This document shows, piece by piece, positions 27,945-35,539 of a DNA stretch of 64,000 nucleotides. Source of the DNA: PCRC01 sp017848435 (GTDB taxonomy: Bacteria; Pseudomonadota; Gammaproteobacteria; Burkholderiales; Burkholderiaceae_C); the NCBI GenBank assembly GCA_965284315.1, contig OZ260072.1, positions 1,736,001 to 1,800,000 on the forward strand. The letters run 5' to 3'. Every line of letters begins with the position of its first letter. Positions within the stretch are counted from its first letter, which is position 1. The position numbers and the translations under genes are program-made. The notes beneath the pieces were generated by a model, which worked only from the letters and a program-made list of their open reading frames with translations, searched no databases and was not told the origin of the DNA.

Positions 27945-28826
27945 ATGCGTGCGCCTGCCTCCTTCTGGAAAAGCATGAACTTCCGCGCCGGGCTGGTCTC
28001 GGTGCTGATCTTCCTGACCTTCATTGCCGGCTGGTACGCGGCCACCGCGTCCAGCGTCAGTGTGGGGGCGTCGTCCGCCGGGCTGTCGGCCGAACAAATT
28101 GAGCTGAACAAAATGCTGGGCAAAGACCCCGGCGCGGTGAAGACAGCCGGTTTCCCCACGCCGGGCCAGATGGGCGACACCTTCGTGAAGCAGCTCAGCA
28201 ACCCGTTTTTTGACAACGGGCCGAACGACAAAGGCATTGCGATCCAGCTCGGCCATTCGCTCGCTCGGGTCGGGTTGGGCTTTTTGCTGGCCTGTCTGGT
28301 GGCGATTCCGTTGGGCTTTGTGATTGGCATGAGCCCCCTGCTGAGGCGGGCGTTTGACCCCTTCATCCAGGTGCTCAAACCCATCAGCCCGCTGGCGTGG
28401 ATGCCGCTGGCGTTGTACGTCATCAAAGACTCGTCCATCAGCGGGATTTTTGTGATCTTCATTTGCTCGGTTTGGCCGATGTTGATCAACACCGCGTTCG
28501 GCGTCTCGGCGGTCAAACGCGAGTGGCTCAACGTGGCCAGCACGCTGGAAGTGAACCCGCTGCGCAAGGCGTTTCAGGTGATCTTGCCGGCGGCGGCACC
28601 CACCATCCTCACCGGCATGCGCATCAGCATGGGCATTGCCTGGCTGGTGATTGTGGCGGCCGAAATGCTGGTGGGTGGCACGGGCATTGGTTACTTTGTC
28701 TGGAACGAGTGGAACAACCTCTCGCTCACCAACGTGATCTTTGCGATTCTGGTCATTGGCGTGGTGGGCATGCTGCTGGATCTGAGTTTTGCCCGCGTGC
28801 AGAAGTGGGTGACCTATGTGGAGTGA
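27945..28826 (+). CDS. cynB: ABC transporter permease, NrtB/CynB type
   Basis: A 293-residue inner-membrane permease of the NrtB/SsuC/TauC class. It has about six hydrophobic helices, and the EAA-like loop is seen in EVNPLRKAFQVILPAAAPTILTG, with a glycine three residues after the Ala-Ala. GMRISMGIAWLVIVAAEMLVG follows, as in the family. The ATG is 2 bases after the substrate-binding protein stop. The neighbouring genes point to cyanate transport. Confidence 0.9.
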   Translation: MRAPASFWKSMNFRAGLVSVLIFLTFIAGWYAATASSVSVGASSAGLSAEQIELNKMLGKDPGAVKTAGFPTPGQMGDTFVKQLSNPFFDNGPNDKGIAIQLGHSLARVGLGFLLACLVAIPLGFVIGMSPLLRRAFDPFIQVLKPISPLAWMPLALYVIKDSSISGIFVIFICSVWPMLINTAFGVSAVKREWLNVASTLEVNPLRKAFQVILPAAAPTILTGMRISMGIAWLVIVAAEMLVGGTGIGYFVWNEWNNLSLTNVIFAILVIGVVGMLLDLSFARVQKWVTYVE

Positions 28827-28827
28827 C

Positions 28828-29676
28828 ATGCCCACCCGTGTCGGTAACGCCGCACCCGCACTCCCGAAGAAAGACAGCGCCATGCAAGGTTTCCTGAAAA
28901 TCGAAGGCTTGAGCAAAGCCTTCGTCGTCGACAAGCCGGTGTTTGCCAACGTCTCGTTCACGCTCGACAAGGGCGAGTTCGTCTGCATCATTGGCCACTC
29001 CGGCTGTGGCAAAAGCACCATCCTGAACGTGCTGGCGGGGCTGGACACCGCCACGTCGGGCCATGTGTTCATGGACAACCGCGAGGTGGCCGGCCCCAGC
29101 CTGGAGCGGGGCGTGGTGTTCCAGAGCCACGCGCTCATGCCCTGGCTGACGGTGCGACAAAACATTGCTTTTGCCGTGCGTTCAGCCTGGCCCGAATGGA
29201 GCCGGCCGCAGGTCAACGTGCACGTAGAAAAGTACGTGGCCTTGGTGGGCCTGTTGCCGGCGATAGACAAGAAGCCGTCGCAACTTTCCGGCGGCATGAA
29301 GCAGCGGGTGGGCATTGCCCGCGCGTTCGCCATCAGCCCCAAGATGCTGCTGCTGGACGAGCCGTTTGGCGCGCTGGACGCGCTCACACGCGGCACCATT
29401 CAAGACGAGCTGATGGCCATCGTGCGCGAGACGCAGCAAACCGTCTTCATGATCACCCACGACGTGGACGAGGCCATTCTGCTGGCCGACCGCATTTTGC
29501 TCATGAGCAACGGATGCGAGACGGACGCGGGTTACGTGCCTGGCGGCATTGCCGAGGTGGTGGTCAACACCCTGCCCAAAGACCGCAAGCGCGCGTCGCT
29601 GCACCACTTGCCCGGCTACTACGAGCTGCGCAACCACATTGTTGATTTTCTGGTCACACGCGCGGTCGCGCACTGA
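28828..29676 (+). CDS. cynD: ABC transporter ATPase, NrtD/CynD type
   Basis: A 282-residue ATPase with Walker A GHSGCGKST, Q-loop VVFQSHALMPWLTV, signature LSGGMKQR, Walker B MLLLDEPFGALD and H-loop MITHDVDEA. The C-terminal extension is short, so it is CynD/SsuB-like rather than NrtC, which carries a fused binding protein. The start ATG 28828 is 1 base after the permease stop; ATG 28816 would overlap it by 11 bases. It powers the CynAB importer. Confidence 0.92.
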   Translation: MPTRVGNAAPALPKKDSAMQGFLKIEGLSKAFVVDKPVFANVSFTLDKGEFVCIIGHSGCGKSTILNVLAGLDTATSGHVFMDNREVAGPSLERGVVFQSHALMPWLTVRQNIAFAVRSAWPEWSRPQVNVHVEKYVALVGLLPAIDKKPSQLSGGMKQRVGIARAFAISPKMLLLDEPFGALDALTRGTIQDELMAIVRETQQTVFMITHDVDEAILLADRILLMSNGCETDAGYVPGGIAEVVVNTLPKDRKRASLHHLPGYYELRNHIVDFLVTRAVAH

Positions 29677-29708
29677 CCCCCTTCATTCAAACCACCACAG
29701 GAGATGGC

Positions 29709-30152
29709 ATGAACCGCCTCGAAGTCACCGAAAAAATCATCACCGCCAAAGTTGCCAAGGGCATCCAGTGGGCCGACGTGGCCAAGAAGGTGGGCCACTC
29801 CAAAGAGTGGACCACCGCGCTGTGCCTCGGCCAGATGACGGCCACGCCCGAGCAAGCCAAGATCCTCGGCAAGATTTTCGGCCTGACGGCCGAAGAGCAA
29901 AAGTGGCTGCAGGTCGTGCCCTACAAAGGCTCGCTGCCCACCCCGGTACCGACCGACCCGCTGATCTACCGCTGGTACGAGATCGTCAGCGTCTACGGCA
30001 CCACCATCAAGGAGCTGATCCACGAGGAGTTTGGCGACGGCATCATGAGCGCCATCGACTTCAGCATGGACATCGTGCGCCAGCCCGATCCGAAAGGCGA
30101 CCGCGTCAACGTGGTGCTGTCCGGCAAGTTCTTGCCGTACAAGACTTATTGA
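29709..30152 (+). CDS. cynS: Cyanate hydratase (cyanase)
   Basis: A 147-residue cyanase, which converts cyanate and bicarbonate to carbamate and CO2; carbamate then gives ammonia and CO2. The three catalytic residues are Arg88, Glu91 and Ser114, eight residues earlier than in E. coli (96, 99, 122) with identical spacing, in YRWYEIVSVYG and GIMSAIDFSMD. An N-terminal HTH-like domain is present as usual. It follows the ABC operon after 32 bases, fitting the cynABDS arrangement. The window holds no carbonic anhydrase gene, which is often next to cynS in enterobacteria. Confidence 0.97.
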   Translation: MNRLEVTEKIITAKVAKGIQWADVAKKVGHSKEWTTALCLGQMTATPEQAKILGKIFGLTAEEQKWLQVVPYKGSLPTPVPTDPLIYRWYEIVSVYGTTIKELIHEEFGDGIMSAIDFSMDIVRQPDPKGDRVNVVLSGKFLPYKTY

Positions 30153-30180
30153 GCGAACGTACTGAGCGGGCCTGAGACCT

Positions 30181-31248
30181 TCAGGGCACGAAGGCCAGAA
30201 ACAAAAAGGCGGCAAACAAGATCAGGTGCACCGCGCCCTGCATGACGTTGGTCCGCCCGGTGCTCAGCGTGATGGCGCTCACCAAAAAGGCCAGCATCAT
30301 CATCACCATGTCTTTGGCTTCCAGCCCCAGCACCAGCGGCAAGTCCAGCAGCACGGCGGCCACCACCACGGCGGGAATGGTCAGCCCAATGCTGGCCAGC
30401 GCCGAGCCCAAAGCCAGGTTCATGCTGGTCTGCAGCCGGTCGGCCTGCGCCGCCCGCACCGCGGCCCAGGTCTCGGGCAGCAGCACCAGCATGGCAATGG
30501 CGATGCCGATCACCGCCTTGGGCGCGCCCGCCGCCGTCACAGCCGCCTCGATGGTGGGCGACAACTGCTTCGCCAGCCCAACCACCGTCACCAGCGATAC
30601 CATCAGCAGCCCAAAGCTGGCCCAGGCCTGCAGGTTGGACGGCGGTGGCGCGTGCACATCTTCGTTCGCCACGTTGGTGGGCGGCAGGAAGTAGTCGCGG
30701 TGGCGCACGGTTTGCACAAACACGAACGCCGCCCACAGCGACAGCGACGACAGCGCCACAAAAGTGAGTTGCGACACGGTGTACGTGCCACCGCTTGAGC
30801 TGGTGGTAAAGGCCGGCATCACCAGCGACAGCCCGGCCAGCACCACCAAAGCGGCCAGCGCCGAATTGGCGCCGTCCAGCTGGAAGCGCTGCTCCAGGTG
30901 GTGCAGGCCACCCACCAGCAGGCAGATGCCAATCACGCCGGTGGTGATGATCATCACCGCCGCAAAGATCGTGTCGCGAGGCAGCTCGGCCTTGTCTGGC
31001 CCACCGGCCAGCATGACCGACACGATCAGCGCCACCTCGATCACCGTGATGGCGATGGCCAGCACCAATGTGCCAAATGGCTCACCCACCCGGTGCGCCA
31101 CCACCTCGGCATGGTGAACGGCAACAATCACCGAGCCAATCAGCGCCACCGCACAGGCGGCCACCATCGCAGGCCCCAGCGCCGTGAAAAACGAGCCGCC
31201 CAGCAGCGCAGTTGCAGTCAGCGGCACGAGCCAAAACACATGGGGCAT
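30181..31248 (-). CDS. chaA: Calcium/sodium-proton antiporter ChaA family
   Basis: A 355-residue membrane antiporter of the CaCA superfamily. It has around eleven helices and the repeated alpha motifs with Glu: HAEVVAHRVGEPFGTLVLAIAITVIEVALI and LLPETWAAVRAAQADRLQTSMNLALGSALASIGLTIP. FSTGRTN-type wording is found in LSTGRTNVMQGAVHLILFAA, as in E. coli ChaA. It would export Ca2+ or Na+/K+ against protons. It converges on cynS with a 28-base gap. Confidence 0.9.
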   Translation of the reverse strand: MPHVFWLVPLTATALLGGSFFTALGPAMVAACAVALIGSVIVAVHHAEVVAHRVGEPFGTLVLAIAITVIEVALIVSVMLAGGPDKAELPRDTIFAAVMIITTGVIGICLLVGGLHHLEQRFQLDGANSALAALVVLAGLSLVMPAFTTSSSGGTYTVSQLTFVALSSLSLWAAFVFVQTVRHRDYFLPPTNVANEDVHAPPPSNLQAWASFGLLMVSLVTVVGLAKQLSPTIEAAVTAAGAPKAVIGIAIAMLVLLPETWAAVRAAQADRLQTSMNLALGSALASIGLTIPAVVVAAVLLDLPLVLGLEAKDMVMMMLAFLVSAITLSTGRTNVMQGAVHLILFAAFLFLAFVP

Positions 31249-31364
31249 GAAAGGTTCCTTTGCGGCGTGAGAGAGAGGGCGATCGGCTTCGCCAGGCGAG
31301 CACGCAAGAATTATGGGACACGGCCGCAAAACAGCCCTTGTGAAGGGTTGTGGCGGCTGTCAGA

Positions 31365-31430
31365 GGCTGTTTTTAAGCCAAATTGGCACCAAGCCTCAGT
31401 GGAACCTTGCGGGTTAGCTATAAATACAGG
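31365..31430. repeat. Interspersed repeat, copy B
   Basis: On the reverse strand this reads TATAGCTAACCCGCAAGG then TTCCACTGAGGCTTGGTG and CCAATTTGGCTTAAAAAC. The match to copies A and C is strong over about 60 bases. Confidence 0.65.
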
Positions 31431-32076
31431 AGCAAGTGGGTGTGTTCGATGCGGTATGACTGCAGAGCGGCTAGGCTTTCCGCACAGCACCGGGGACTTC
31501 GGCGTGTTTAAGCAAAGTCTGGGTTGCGGTGTTTGGGTGTGAGGGGGATGGGCCATTTGAATGGCGGCTTGCGACCCATAACAGTCATTTAGTGGCGATC
31601 CGCAAAGCAGGAACACAGAGTCGCAATACCCAGTACGTAACTGGCGGACCATTTTCGACTTCGCGTAATAAAACGTCAGCGGAATCAGCGCCTGCAAGTA
31701 GTTGGTGGCGCAATCTGCATCTCATTGGCGATCATATTCAAAACACTCTCGATCTCGGCCAGCCCCATCTCGCAAGGTTGCGGAAAACACCACTGCTGCA
31801 CGCTGTCCACAACGCAAATGCTTTAGCCCAATATAAATAGGCTTTCTCGTTTTATAGGCTGTTGTGCAAGTAGCGAACCCGCTCTCGTATATGGTCTAGA
31901 AAATTGATGGATGGGTAAGGAAGCAAGTTAGGTTTGTCGGACCCGTTGTGCTCGTCATTCATCTTGTACGATGAGTTGCTGGATGGATTAATTCCAGATA
32001 ATTTCTGGGGATGCCATGCAATTTTGTTTAGCGATCACGGTTATGGCTATACGTTGTTTGGTTAGATAAACCACAA

Positions 32077-32088
32077 GTTAGCCCGCAC
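32077..32088 (+). other. Integron-like core site at the left cassette boundary
   Basis: GTTAGCCCGCAC here has an exact inverted partner, GTGCGGGCTAAC, at 33181-33192, next to the stop codon of the DUF4062 gene. In integron cassettes the bases after the recombined GTT pair with the R'' box of the cassette's own attC, so a 12-bp match is what one expects of a cassette boundary. GTTAGCC departs from GTTRRRY at one position. Confidence 0.5.
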
Positions 32089-32108
32089 AACCTACCCTCC
32101 TCTCCGCC

Positions 32109-33191
32109 ATGCCAGAAAAGCGATACCAAGTCTTTGTCAGCAGTACGTTTCGTGATCTCGAAGACGAGCGGCAAGAGGTCATGCACGCGCTACTTGAGCT
32201 CGATTGCATGCCGTCGGGCATGGAGCTCTTTCCCGCCGCTAATGAGTCGCAGTGGAACCTAATCAAGAAGGTTATCGACGACTGCGACTACTACATCCTA
32301 ATCGTGGCTGGACGATACGGCTCCATTAGTCCGGATGGGCTCAGCTACACAGAGATGGAGTACCGATACGCAGTGGAGACTGCTAAACCCATCATCTCAT
32401 TCTTGCATCGTAATCCTGGACAGATCGTTGCGGACAAGACAGAGCAGACCCAAGAAGGAAAGGAGAAGCTCGCAACGTTCCGGACTTTGGTCGAGAAGCG
32501 TCTCTGCAAGCACTGGGAATCACCTGCCGAACTAGGATCTGTCGTGAGCCGTAGTTTGATCCAGTTGATCAAGTCTGAACCAGGCATCGGCTGGGTGCGC
32601 GCAAATGAACTGCCAGATAAAGATGCGATGACTGAGTTGCTGCGCTTGCGACATCAGGTTGACGAACTTCAAGCCGAGCTCGCCAAGACTCGAATCACAG
32701 CGCCGAAAGAAGCAGCGGGTCTTTCACAAGGCGAAGATCTACATGAACTGAATTGCACGGTTTCTACTCGACCTCCCGGCAAGTACACGAACGAACACTG
32801 GGGTTACTGGGCCAACGCGACGTGGAACGAGATATTCTCTTCCGTTGCCCCGCTGATGATCCACGAAGCACCGGAAGGGAAACTCAAGGAAGCGCTTGAT
32901 GCACTTGTCTTGGAGAAACTTCATGCGCCAGTTTCCAAGGACAAGAAGCTCGCGGGACATCGAATCGTCGAGATAATCCTAGATGATCAAGACTTCCAGA
33001 CCGTCAAGATCCAGCTAAGGGCACTGGGATTGGTTGCCAAGAGCGATAAGGTGCGGAGCGTAAAGGATTCGGGAACGTACTGGAAGTTGACCCCGTACGG
33101 CGACGAAGTGATGACACGGTTACGGGCCATACGAAAGACCGAGTCGACCGCAAAGCTCGCTCATGAGGCGGAGCCGCCAAGTGCGGGCTAA
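32109..33191 (+). CDS. DUF4062 domain protein (predicted cassette-borne defence gene)
   Basis: A 360-residue protein. Residues 1-100 form the DUF4062 domain: YQVFVSSTFRDLEDERQEV, GMELFPAANESQWNLI, DCDYYILIVAGRYGS and GLSYTEMEYRYA. DUF4062 is a TIR/SLOG-like nucleotide-binding fold often found in phage-defence proteins fused to ATPases or peptidases. Here the rest is a coiled-coil (about 175-195) and a C-terminal winged-helix-like domain, ending LTPYGDEVMTRLRA. Codon use is less G+C-rich than that of the neighbours. The stop codon lies inside the 12-bp inverted partner of the left core site, as in integron cassettes. Confidence 0.82.
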   Translation: MPEKRYQVFVSSTFRDLEDERQEVMHALLELDCMPSGMELFPAANESQWNLIKKVIDDCDYYILIVAGRYGSISPDGLSYTEMEYRYAVETAKPIISFLHRNPGQIVADKTEQTQEGKEKLATFRTLVEKRLCKHWESPAELGSVVSRSLIQLIKSEPGIGWVRANELPDKDAMTELLRLRHQVDELQAELAKTRITAPKEAAGLSQGEDLHELNCTVSTRPPGKYTNEHWGYWANATWNEIFSSVAPLMIHEAPEGKLKEALDALVLEKLHAPVSKDKKLAGHRIVEIILDDQDFQTVKIQLRALGLVAKSDKVRSVKDSGTYWKLTPYGDEVMTRLRAIRKTESTAKLAHEAEPPSAG

Positions 33192-33230
33192 CCACCCGCT
33201 CAGCCGGATCTTCTATGTAAAGCGTCGCCA
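33181..33230 (+). other. Truncated attC-like end (R''/L'' half only)
   Basis: GTGCGGGCTAAC (33181-33192) is the exact reverse complement of 32077-32088. GCTCAGCCGGA follows as a possible L'' box. No matching L' and GTTRRRY are found within the next 150 bases, so the right half of the attC seems deleted or replaced by the start of the next gene. Confidence 0.4.
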
Positions 33231-33755
33231 ATGACATCCAAGGCCCGAGTCGTTCTTCAAGATGCGCGGCACGCGATTGGTGCTCATTCGGATACGCTTC
33301 AGTCTGAAAGTTTTCGCGTTAGCTGGATAGCTGTTGTGACGTTGCTGCGCTCTGTGGGTCATGTTTTAAAGAAGGTGGACGCGCCCTCAAGTCCAGCCTT
33401 GCAAGAAGCAGTTGATCGAAAATGGCGCGAGCTTGGAGATTCACGTCCAGAGCCAAACATTTTCTGGGGCTTCATCGAGTTTGAGAGAAACCGGTTCCTA
33501 AAGGACTACGAGCACGGAATTAATCGCGAGCTTGTGATGACCGGACCCGTTATGAACGGTGGGCAGACCATCATCAGCATTGACGTTGGGAACGGTCGAG
33601 GCGGCGAGATCGGACCGGGGCGAACGCTTCATTCAGTTCTCTCCAGCGGTCCGTTCGCTGGGCAGAATGAACGAGTAGTGGCTTGGCAGGCCTACGACTG
33701 GTGGGTCGAGTACTTAAACGAGATTGACCTCCAGGTGAATTCCTATGACGCTTAA
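33231..33755 (+). CDS. Hypothetical protein of integron-cassette type
   Basis: A 174-residue soluble protein that I cannot name. The N terminus is ARVVLQDARHAIGAH, followed by WIAVVTLLRSVGHVLKKVDAPSSP, ENIFWGFIEFERNRFLKDYE-like wording (PNIFWGFIEFERNRFLKDYE) and WQAYDWWVEYLNEID. I recall proteins of similar build as unassigned integron-cassette products. The stop codon TAA is inside the R'' box of the following attC, which is the normal position for a cassette gene. G+C is lower than in the neighbouring nit cluster. Confidence 0.7.
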   Translation: MTSKARVVLQDARHAIGAHSDTLQSESFRVSWIAVVTLLRSVGHVLKKVDAPSSPALQEAVDRKWRELGDSRPEPNIFWGFIEFERNRFLKDYEHGINRELVMTGPVMNGGQTIISIDVGNGRGGEIGPGRTLHSVLSSGPFAGQNERVVAWQAYDWWVEYLNEIDLQVNSYDA

Positions 33756-33827
33756 CCCTTCTATCAACCGACAGCTAAGAAGCAAGAAGCGCAGCTCTTG
33801 GGCTGCCGGTTGTGTCAAATGTTGAGC
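33750..33827 (+). other. Integron attC recombination site
   Basis: A 78-bp site. R'' GCTTAAC (33750-33756), L'' CAACCGACAGC (33765-33775), L' GCTGCCGGTTG (33802-33812), R' GTTGAGC (33821-33827). L'' and L' are inverted partners with one mismatch. R'' and R' pair with one mismatch and both obey the RYYYAAC/GTTRRRY rule. Length and spacing are typical of attC; no integrase gene is in the window. Confidence 0.78.
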
Positions 33828-33932
33828 GACTGCTTGCCTGTTTTACCGAAGACTCCTCCTGGCCGAAACCAGTCAATCTCTCAGATCAGAGTCAGCCCAC
33901 TGTTTCTTCAAAACAAAAGCCGCACAACCGCC

Positions 33933-35225
33933 TCAACTCAACAACGCCATCTCCCGCTGCCCTTCATGCGGCACCGGTTTCTTCTGCGCCAACCGCCCTT
34001 CAATCTGCTCGGCCAGGTACAACGCATCCCGCGCCACGCCGGAGAAGCGGCCTGAGCCCCAGGTGTGCAGCCAGGGCAGGCCCAGGAAGTACAGGCCGGG
34101 GTGGCTGGTCACGCCGCGGTGGTGCACCGGGTCGCCTTTGCCGTTGAAGACGGACGCGTCCACCCACGCAAAGTCGGGCGAGAAGCCGATGCACCAGATT
34201 ACCGAGGTGATGCCGGACTTTTTCAGGCTCAGGCTGGTGCGCTCCATGGGCGGCTCCCACACCGGCACATAGGGTTCGCCGGGCGGGGCGTTGATGCCTT
34301 GGCTGGCGATGTATTTGTCGATGCTGGCGTTGATGCCGTTGTAGATCTGGTCGGCAAAGTCGAGGTTATGTTTCAGGTTGGGCATGAACTTGAGTTCGTC
34401 GCCGTCCAGGTCGGTCAAGATGCCGTACAGCTCCATGCCTTCTTTGGCGAACTTGCGTAAATCAATGTCGCGCCCGCCGTCGCGGCCGGTCACGTAGTGG
34501 TTGGTGTTGTCGCGCACGCCTTCGCGCAGCGGGTGCTGGCTCACCGGCAGGTCGTAGTAGTTCATGTCGGCCAGCCAGTCGACCACGTCTTTGCCGCGGT
34601 AGAAACGGGCGCAGCGCGGCGCGTCGCCGGTGGCCAGCACCACCTCGCGGCCGGCGAGGTGAAGGTCTTCGGCCAGTTGCGAGCCACTCTGGCCGCAGCC
34701 CACCACCAGCACCTTGCCTTCGGGCAGCTGCTGCGGGTTGCGGTACTCGGCCGAATGCATCTGCACCATGCCCTTGGGCAGCTTCTCGGCCATGCGCGGC
34801 ACGATGGGCTTGTGGTAACCGCCCGATGCCACCACCACCTGGTCGGCGGTGAAGGTGCCGCGTGAGGTGTCCACCTTGAACGGCTCGCGTTCTTTTTGCG
34901 ACACCTTCTGCACCACCACGCCTTCCAGCGCGGGGGCGTTGACGTGTTTCACAAAGCCGGTCAGCCATTCGTTGATCTGGTCTTTCACCATGAAGCCGTG
35001 GGGGTCGTTGCCCTCGTAGGCGTAGCCGGGCAGCTTGCACTGCCAGTTGGGCGTGACGAGGCAAAACGTGTCCCAGCGCTGCGTGCGCCAGCTGTGGACC
35101 AGGCTGCGTTTTTCAATCACCAGGTGGTCAATGCCGCGCTGCTGCAGGCAGTAGCTGAGCGACAGGCCAGACTGGCCGCCGCCAATGACGATGACGCTGT
35201 AGTGGGTGGTGTGTGTTTCGGGCAT
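33933..35225 (-). CDS. nitH: FAD-dependent oxidoreductase NitH (MSMEG_0569 family)
   Basis: A 430-residue flavoprotein monooxygenase-like enzyme. The FAD site is VIVIGGGQSGLSLSYCL at residues about 11-27, and the NADPH site VLVVGCGQSGSQLAEDL. It belongs to the MSMEG_0569 family found in Nit1C clusters, where it is called NitH. It is the last gene of a long minus-strand operon starting at nitB. In Pseudomonas the cluster is needed for growth on cyanide, but the reaction of NitH is not established. Its end faces the attC site. Confidence 0.88.
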   Translation of the reverse strand: MPETHTTHYSVIVIGGGQSGLSLSYCLQQRGIDHLVIEKRSLVHSWRTQRWDTFCLVTPNWQCKLPGYAYEGNDPHGFMVKDQINEWLTGFVKHVNAPALEGVVVQKVSQKEREPFKVDTSRGTFTADQVVVASGGYHKPIVPRMAEKLPKGMVQMHSAEYRNPQQLPEGKVLVVGCGQSGSQLAEDLHLAGREVVLATGDAPRCARFYRGKDVVDWLADMNYYDLPVSQHPLREGVRDNTNHYVTGRDGGRDIDLRKFAKEGMELYGILTDLDGDELKFMPNLKHNLDFADQIYNGINASIDKYIASQGINAPPGEPYVPVWEPPMERTSLSLKKSGITSVIWCIGFSPDFAWVDASVFNGKGDPVHHRGVTSHPGLYFLGLPWLHTWGSGRFSGVARDALYLAEQIEGRLAQKKPVPHEGQREMALLS

Positions 35226-35251
35226 GGTGTACCTGGGTGAAAAAAGGGCGT

Positions 35252-35536
35252 TCAGTCGAACGCGAGCACGGCGACCTGGGCGCCGGGGAGGTCTTTGAAG
35301 GTGTGGGCGCGCAGCTCGATCTCGGCCAGCTGGTCGAGCGCCTGCGAGCAGGCAAAGCCGTACTTGGCACGCACCCGTTCAGAGGCGATGTTCAGCGCCT
35401 CGCGGATGAGGGCCATGAACTCGTCCAGCGGGTAGGTCTGGCCGGCGCTGAGAAAGTCCTGCACCACCACCGAGGGCGAGTAGCACCAGTGTTCAGAGTG
35501 GTCCGGCCAGCGGACCTGGAAATGCATCACAGGCAT
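35252..35536 (-). CDS. nitG: NitG-like MSMEG_0570 family nitrogen-starvation protein
   Basis: A 94-residue small protein. It starts PVMHFQVRWPDHSEHWCYSPS and contains FLSAGQTYPLDEFMALIREALNIASERV. This is the MSMEG_0570 family, which occurs only in Nit1C-type clusters, between the glycosyltransferase and the FAD oxidoreductase. No catalytic motif is visible. Function unknown; a carrier or binding role fits its size. The symbol follows the position in the Pseudomonas cluster. Confidence 0.8.
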   Translation of the reverse strand: MPVMHFQVRWPDHSEHWCYSPSVVVQDFLSAGQTYPLDEFMALIREALNIASERVRAKYGFACSQALDQLAEIELRAHTFKDLPGAQVAVLAFD

Positions 35537-35539
35537 GGT

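Larger units (their letters stand above)
31249..32108. other. Non-coding, A+T-richer accessory region upstream of the cassette genes
   Basis: An 860-bp stretch with no convincing gene. It contains interspersed repeat copy B (31365-31430), and then a mixed region lower in G+C than the chromosome around it. A GTTAGGT (31927-31933) and a GTTAGAT (32061-32067) resemble integron core sites, but neither has the paired upstream box of an attC. The stretch ends with GTTAGCCCGCAC at 32077-32088. No integrase gene or terminal inverted repeats of an insertion sequence are visible. Confidence 0.5.

Noticed and set aside
31529..31840. Possible 103-residue protein in the gap before the cassettes
   Set aside because: No ribosome-binding site, no recognisable domain, and composition unlike the genes around it.
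31927..32067. GTTAGGT and GTTAGAT as further integron core sites
   Set aside because: Both match GTTRRRY but have no partner R'' or L'/L'' boxes within attC distance; a 7-base match is expected by chance.
33798..34147. Small plus-strand frames after the cassette gene
   Set aside because: They run over the attC site and the end of the nitH gene and show no family features.
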